Below are positions 60,716 to 64,000 of a stretch of 64,000 nt of DNA, piece after piece. Position 1 is the stretch's first letter. Each line of letters opens with the position of its first letter. Source of the DNA: UKL13-2 sp044229235 (GTDB taxonomy: Bacteria; Pseudomonadota; Gammaproteobacteria; Burkholderiales; Usitatibacteraceae); contig JBGATH010000018.1 in the NCBI GenBank assembly GCA_044229235.1, positions 16,081 through 80,080 on the forward strand. The letters are read 5' to 3'. The notes below the pieces were generated by a model. That model was not told where the DNA came from. It saw nothing but the letters and a program-made list of their open reading frames with translations, and did no database searches. The translations under genes and the position numbers were made by a program.

Positions 60716-61903
60716 ATGGCAAAAGGCAAGTTTGAGCGTACCAAGCCGCACGTGAACGTGGGGACGATTGGGCACGTGGACCACGGCAAGACGACGCTGA
60801 CGGCGGCGATGACGATGGTATTGGCGAAGAAGTTTGGTGGTGAGGCGAAGGCCTACGACCAGATTGACGCGGCGCCGGAAGAAAAGGCGCGCGGCATCAC
60901 CATCAACACGGCCCATGTGGAATACGAGACCTCCAAGCGCCACTATGCCCACGTTGACTGTCCCGGCCACGCCGACTACGTGAAGAACATGATCACCGGC
61001 GCCGCGCAGATGGACGGCGCGATCCTGGTGTGCTCGGCCGCGGACGGCCCGATGCCGCAGACACGCGAACACATCCTGCTGGCCCGCCAGGTGGGCGTGC
61101 CCTACATCGTCGTGTTCCTGAACAAGTGCGACATGGTTGACGACGCCGAACTGCTGGAACTGGTCGAAATGGAAGTGCGCGAACTGCTCTCCAAGTACGA
61201 ATTCCCCGGCGACGACATCCCGATCATCAAGGGCAGCGCCCTGAAGGCCATGGAAGGCGACGCCGGCGAGATGGGCGAAGGCGCCATCATGAAGCTGGCC
61301 GACGCCCTGGACAGCTACATCCCGGAACCGAAGCGCGCGCTGGACGGCGCCTTCCTGATGCCGGTCGAAGATGTATTCTCCATTTCCGGCCGCGGCACCG
61401 TGGTGACCGGGCGCGTGGAGCGCGGCATCATCAAGGTCGGCGAGGAAATCGAGATCGTTGGTCTGAAGCCGACCCTCAAGACCATCTGTACCGGCGTGGA
61501 AATGTTCCGCAAGTTGCTCGACCAGGGCCAGGCGGGCGACAACGTCGGCATCCTGCTGCGCGGCACCAAGCGTGAAGAAGTCGAGCGCGGCCAGGTGCTG
61601 GCCAAGCCCGGATCGATCACCCCGCATACCGACTTTGAAGCCGAGATCTATGTGCTGAGCAAAGAAGAAGGTGGTCGTCACACACCGTTCTTCAATGGCT
61701 ATCGTCCGCAGTTTTACTTCCGCACCACCGACGTGACTGGCGCGTTGCAGTTGCCGGCCGGCACGGAGATGATGCCTGGCGACAACGTCAAGATCAACGT
61801 GCAGCTGATTGCGCCGATCGCGATGGAAGACGGGCTGCGCTTTGCGATCCGCGAGGGCGGCCGTACCGTCGGCGCCGGCGTGGTGTCAAAAATCATCAAG
61901 TAG
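60716..61903 (+). CDS. tuf: Elongation factor Tu
   Basis: The GTPase that delivers aminoacyl-tRNA to the ribosome. The 395-residue protein has GHVDHGKTTLT (G1), RGITIN (switch I), DCPGHADYVKNM (G3), NKCD (G4) and the domain 2-3 stretches RGTVVTGRVERGI and PQFYFRTTDVTGALQLP. GAGGA lies 7 bases before the ATG. It is the copy linked to tRNA genes (tufB position) and is followed 6 bp later by tRNA-Trp, so it is part of one long transcript. Confidence 0.98.
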   Translation: MAKGKFERTKPHVNVGTIGHVDHGKTTLTAAMTMVLAKKFGGEAKAYDQIDAAPEEKARGITINTAHVEYETSKRHYAHVDCPGHADYVKNMITGAAQMDGAILVCSAADGPMPQTREHILLARQVGVPYIVVFLNKCDMVDDAELLELVEMEVRELLSKYEFPGDDIPIIKGSALKAMEGDAGEMGEGAIMKLADALDSYIPEPKRALDGAFLMPVEDVFSISGRGTVVTGRVERGIIKVGEEIEIVGLKPTLKTICTGVEMFRKLLDQGQAGDNVGILLRGTKREEVERGQVLAKPGSITPHTDFEAEIYVLSKEEGGRHTPFFNGYRPQFYFRTTDVTGALQLPAGTEMMPGDNVKINVQLIAPIAMEDGLRFAIREGGRTVGAGVVSKIIK

Positions 61904-61909
61904 GGAATT

Positions 61910-61985
61910 AGGCCAGTAGCTCAATTGGCAGAGTGACGGTCTCCAAAACCGTAGGTTGGGGGTTCGAGGCCCTCCTGGCCTGCCA
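61910..61985 (+). tRNA. tRNA-Trp (CCA)
   Basis: Acceptor AGGCCAG pairs with CTGGCCT, anticodon loop CTCCAAA (CCA), T-loop GGTTCGAGGCC, CCA encoded. It lies 6 bp after tuf and 63 bp before secE, its usual place in betaproteobacteria. Confidence 0.97.
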
Positions 61986-62048
61986 AACACTGCAGTAAGA
62001 ACCCGGTGCATCGGTTGCGTTGTCGACTGTTGCCCCAAGGCATGTTGG

Positions 62049-62396
62049 ATGAAAGACAAAATTCAGATTACCGTCGCTGCATTGCTCGCCATCGCCGGGC
62101 TCGCTGCGTTCTATTGGCTGTCGGACAAGCCGATGATCGCTCGCGTCGGCGCGTTGTTTGCGGGCTTCATCCTCGCTGGCGTTGTAGGTTGGTTTACCGA
62201 GCCGGGTCGCGAGTTTGTGCAGTACGCGAAAGAGTCGATTGAAGAAACAAAGAAGGTTGTCTGGCCCAGCCGCAAGGAGACCATGCAATCGACCGGCGTC
62301 ATATTCGCGTTCGTATTCGTGATGGCGATGTTTCTTTGGGTGGTGGATTGGGGCCTGACAATGGTCCTGACCAAATTTCTCGGGCATGGGGCGTAA
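62049..62396 (+). CDS. secE: Preprotein translocase subunit SecE
   Basis: A 115-residue subunit of the SecYEG channel. It has the extra N-terminal membrane helices typical of many proteobacterial SecE proteins (about 8-25 and 32-50). The conserved amphipathic region FVQYAKESIEETKKVVWPSR then leads into the last membrane helix (VIFAFVFVMAMFLWVVDWGL). The ATG at 62049 (MKDKIQITVAALLAI) was chosen; an earlier frame runs through tRNA-Trp. The stop directly abuts the nusG start. Confidence 0.95.
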   Translation: MKDKIQITVAALLAIAGLAAFYWLSDKPMIARVGALFAGFILAGVVGWFTEPGREFVQYAKESIEETKKVVWPSRKETMQSTGVIFAFVFVMAMFLWVVDWGLTMVLTKFLGHGA

Positions 62397-62930
62397 ATGA
62401 CGATGCGTTGGTACGTTGTGCACGCTTACTCCGGCCAGGAGAAGAGCATCCAGGCTGCATTGATCGAACGCATCAGGCGTTCAGGGATGGCGGACAAGTT
62501 CGGTGAAGTGCTGGTTCCCACCGAAGAAGTTGTCGAAATGAAGAGTGGCGCGAAGTCGCTCTCCGAACGGCGGTTCTTTCCGGGCTACATCCTTGTTCAA
62601 ATGGAGATGACGGACGAGACGTGGCATCTGGTGAAGAGCACCCCCAAGGTGACCGGCTTTATCGGCGGAACTGCGAACAAGCCGACGCCGATCTCGCAAA
62701 AGGAAGTGGACAACATCCTCAATCAGGTTAAGGAGGGTGTTGAGAAGCCGAAACCGAAGGTGTTGTTTGAGGTGGGTGAAAACGTGCGCGTCAAGGATGG
62801 CCCGTTCACCGATTTCAATGGCACGGTGGAGGACGTGAATTATGACAAGTCAAAGATTCGTGTTTCTGTTCTGATCTTTGGTCGTCCGACGCCGGTAGAA
62901 CTGGATTTCGGGCAAGTCGAGAAGCAGTAG
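62397..62930 (+). CDS. nusG: Transcription termination/antitermination factor NusG
   Basis: Binds RNA polymerase and links it to Rho and the ribosome. The 177-residue protein has the NGN domain (WYVVHAYSGQEKSIQAAL, RRFFPGYILVQMEM, GFIGGTANKPTPI) and a C-terminal KOW domain (FEVGENVRVKDGPFTDFNGT followed by VEDVNYDKSKIRV). Its ATG follows the secE stop with no gap. It is normal in length and sequence, which contrasts with the damaged rplK immediately downstream. Confidence 0.97.
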   Translation: MTMRWYVVHAYSGQEKSIQAALIERIRRSGMADKFGEVLVPTEEVVEMKSGAKSLSERRFFPGYILVQMEMTDETWHLVKSTPKVTGFIGGTANKPTPISQKEVDNILNQVKEGVEKPKPKVLFEVGENVRVKDGPFTDFNGTVEDVNYDKSKIRVSVLIFGRPTPVELDFGQVEKQ

Positions 62931-63046
62931 TTTGTTGTCGGACGACGAGGTAGCTCTCCCACCGTCGTTGCAGTGCACTACCGGGTGGCAAAACAGCGGG
63001 GAGAGCATCGTAAAGCCGATGCTCGCTAATACCCAAGGAGAAACTC

Positions 63047-63480
63047 ACGGCAAAGAAAGTAGTCGGTTACATCAAGCTGCAAGTGCCGGCCGGAAAGGCG
63101 AATCTGTCGCCGCCGATCGGACCCGCGCTGGGTCAGCGTGGTTTGAACATCATGGAATTCTGCAAGGCGTTCAACGCCCAGACGCAGTTAAAACCGGCCT
63201 GCCGATTCCGGTGGTCAATACTGCCTTTGCGGACAACCTTACCTTCACTGGCGAAGATGCCGCTGGCGTCGATCTTGACCGTGCGCGCTTCGCCATAAGC
63301 CAAAGGCGGCAGCAAAGTGCCGCACATCGACAAGGTCGGCAAATTGACCTGCGCCCAGGCGGAAGCGAAACGCCGAAAACCAAGATGCCAGACCTCACCG
63401 CCGCCGATCTTGATGCTGCGGTGCGTACGATCGCAGGCAGCGCGCGTTCGATGGGTATTGATGTGGAAGGAGTGCGCTAA
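63047..63480 (+). pseudogene. rplK: rplK (50S ribosomal protein uL11), disrupted by frameshifts and a lost start codon
   Basis: The position and ends are those of rplK, but the frame is broken. AAGGAG is followed by ACG GCA AAG where ATG GCA AAG is expected (63047). Frame 2 then reads KKVVGYIKLQVPAGKANLSP and GPALGQRGLNIMEFCKAFNA to about 63188. Frame 1 continues with TGLPIPVV, the middle is scrambled, frame 2 reappears at about 63317 (PHIDKVGKLTCAQAE), and frame 1 ends with KTKMPDLTAADLDAAVRTIA up to the TAA at 63478-63480. The total of 434 bp is close to an intact gene (about 432), so many small changes nearly cancel. Flanking nusG and rplA are intact. Sequencing or assembly error is as likely as true decay. 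Confidence 0.85.
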
Positions 63481-64000
63481 TGGCTACCGAAACCAAACGT
63501 CAAAAGGCGCTCGCCGGAATCGTCGATCGCAACAAGAACTACGCTGTCACTGAAGCGTTGGAACTGGTCAAAAAGACCGCCACTGCCAAGTTTGACGAGT
63601 CGGTCGACGTTGCCATCAATCTGGGTATCGATGCCAAGAAATCTGACCAGGCTGTTCGTGGCTCGGTTGTCCTGCCGCGTGGCACGGGCAAAAGCGTGCG
63701 CGTCGCTGTATTCGCGCAAGGGGCGAATGCCGAAAAGGCCAAGGCTGCCGGTGCCGACATTGTCGGCTTCGAAGACCTCGCCGAAAAGATCAAGGGTGGC
63801 TTCATGGATTTCGACGTGGTCATTGCCACGCAGGACGCAATGAATGTGGTTGGCGCACTCGGCCAGGTGCTGGGCCCGCGCGGCCTGATGCCGAACCCGA
63901 AAGTCGGAACCGTGACCCCGAACGTAGAGCAGGGTGTCAAGAACGCCAAGGCGGGCCAGGTGCAATATCGCGCCGACAAAGCGGGCATCGTACAATGCAC
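63480..64000 (+). CDS. rplA: 50S ribosomal protein uL1 (3' end outside window)
   Basis: The first 173 codons of uL1, which forms the L1 stalk and represses its own operon by binding the rplK leader. The ATG at 63480 overlaps the rplK stop (TAATG). Conserved parts are ALELVKKTATAKFDESVDVA, RGSVVLPRGTGKSVRVAVFA, and VGALGQVLGPRGLMPNPKVG followed by TVTPNVEQGVKNAKAGQVQY. The frame is open to the window edge, with no sign of the damage seen in rplK. Confidence 0.96.
   Translation, partial: MATETKRQKALAGIVDRNKNYAVTEALELVKKTATAKFDESVDVAINLGIDAKKSDQAVRGSVVLPRGTGKSVRVAVFAQGANAEKAKAAGADIVGFEDLAEKIKGGFMDFDVVIATQDAMNVVGALGQVLGPRGLMPNPKVGTVTPNVEQGVKNAKAGQVQYRADKAGIVQC

Overview
The window is about 61-62% GC by eye and carries a chromosomal core-gene backbone with an order typical of Betaproteobacteria: xseB-ispA-dxs beside a Rieske oxygenase, rpsU-yqeY-dnaG-rpoD, gpmA-envC-ctpA-moeB facing a rhodanese-grxC-secB-gpsA run, rpsP-rimM-trmD-rplS next to ffh, and tRNA-Tyr/Gly/Thr-tuf-tRNA-Trp-secE-nusG-rplK-rplA. 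I infer a free-living Gram-negative betaproteobacterium and cannot name the genus. I see no phage, insertion sequence, rRNA or CRISPR.

Layout. 1-12 kb: a YcaQ-like protein cut by the window edge, a small exported protein, isoprenoid genes (dxs, ispA) with xseB, a Rieske oxygenase, an EamA transporter, a sulfurtransferase, and two convergent exported S9 peptidases sharing one terminator. 12.4-23.8 kb: a tight four-gene operon on the minus strand encoding a single-module reducing type I PKS, a PLP-dependent alpha-oxoamine synthase, a formyltransferase and a KpsS-like capsule protein. This is the most interesting locus. The PKS has no thioesterase, so the oxoamine synthase probably releases the chain by condensing it with an amino acid to give a long-chain amino-ketone (sphingoid-like) lipid. 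KpsS-like proteins start capsule chains on a lipid, so the product may be a capsule lipid anchor. 24.4-30.6 kb: tRNA-Ile2, rpoD, dnaG, yqeY, rpsU and, divergently, tsaD. 30.6-40.2 kb: the gpmA operon and the secB/gpsA/argB run. 40.2-51.4 kb: folB, plsY, a glycosyltransferase/SDR pair, an aldo-keto reductase/VOC pair, a methionine aminotransferase, a yeiH-dapA-like-ogt-xerD operon, an AEC transporter and a zinc metallopeptidase. 51.4-60.1 kb: the rpsP operon, an amidase, ffh, a CcsA-like protein, a CorC-like protein and a tandem histidine-phosphatase protein. 60.2-64 kb: the tRNA-tuf-secE-nusG-rplKA run.

Other points of note. A roughly 55-bp hairpin repeat occurs at four intergenic sites, all in the same orientation (about 12.3, 39.6, 46.0 and 49.4 kb), and looks like a REP-type family. 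rplK is broken as given: its start codon reads ACG and the reading frame changes three times. ArgB has a Lys/Ala-rich N-terminal extension. The PKS carries a methyltransferase-like region without a recognisable SAM-binding motif. Tandem stem-loops sit in the rpsP leader. All functional names come from motif recognition by reading; no database search was run.
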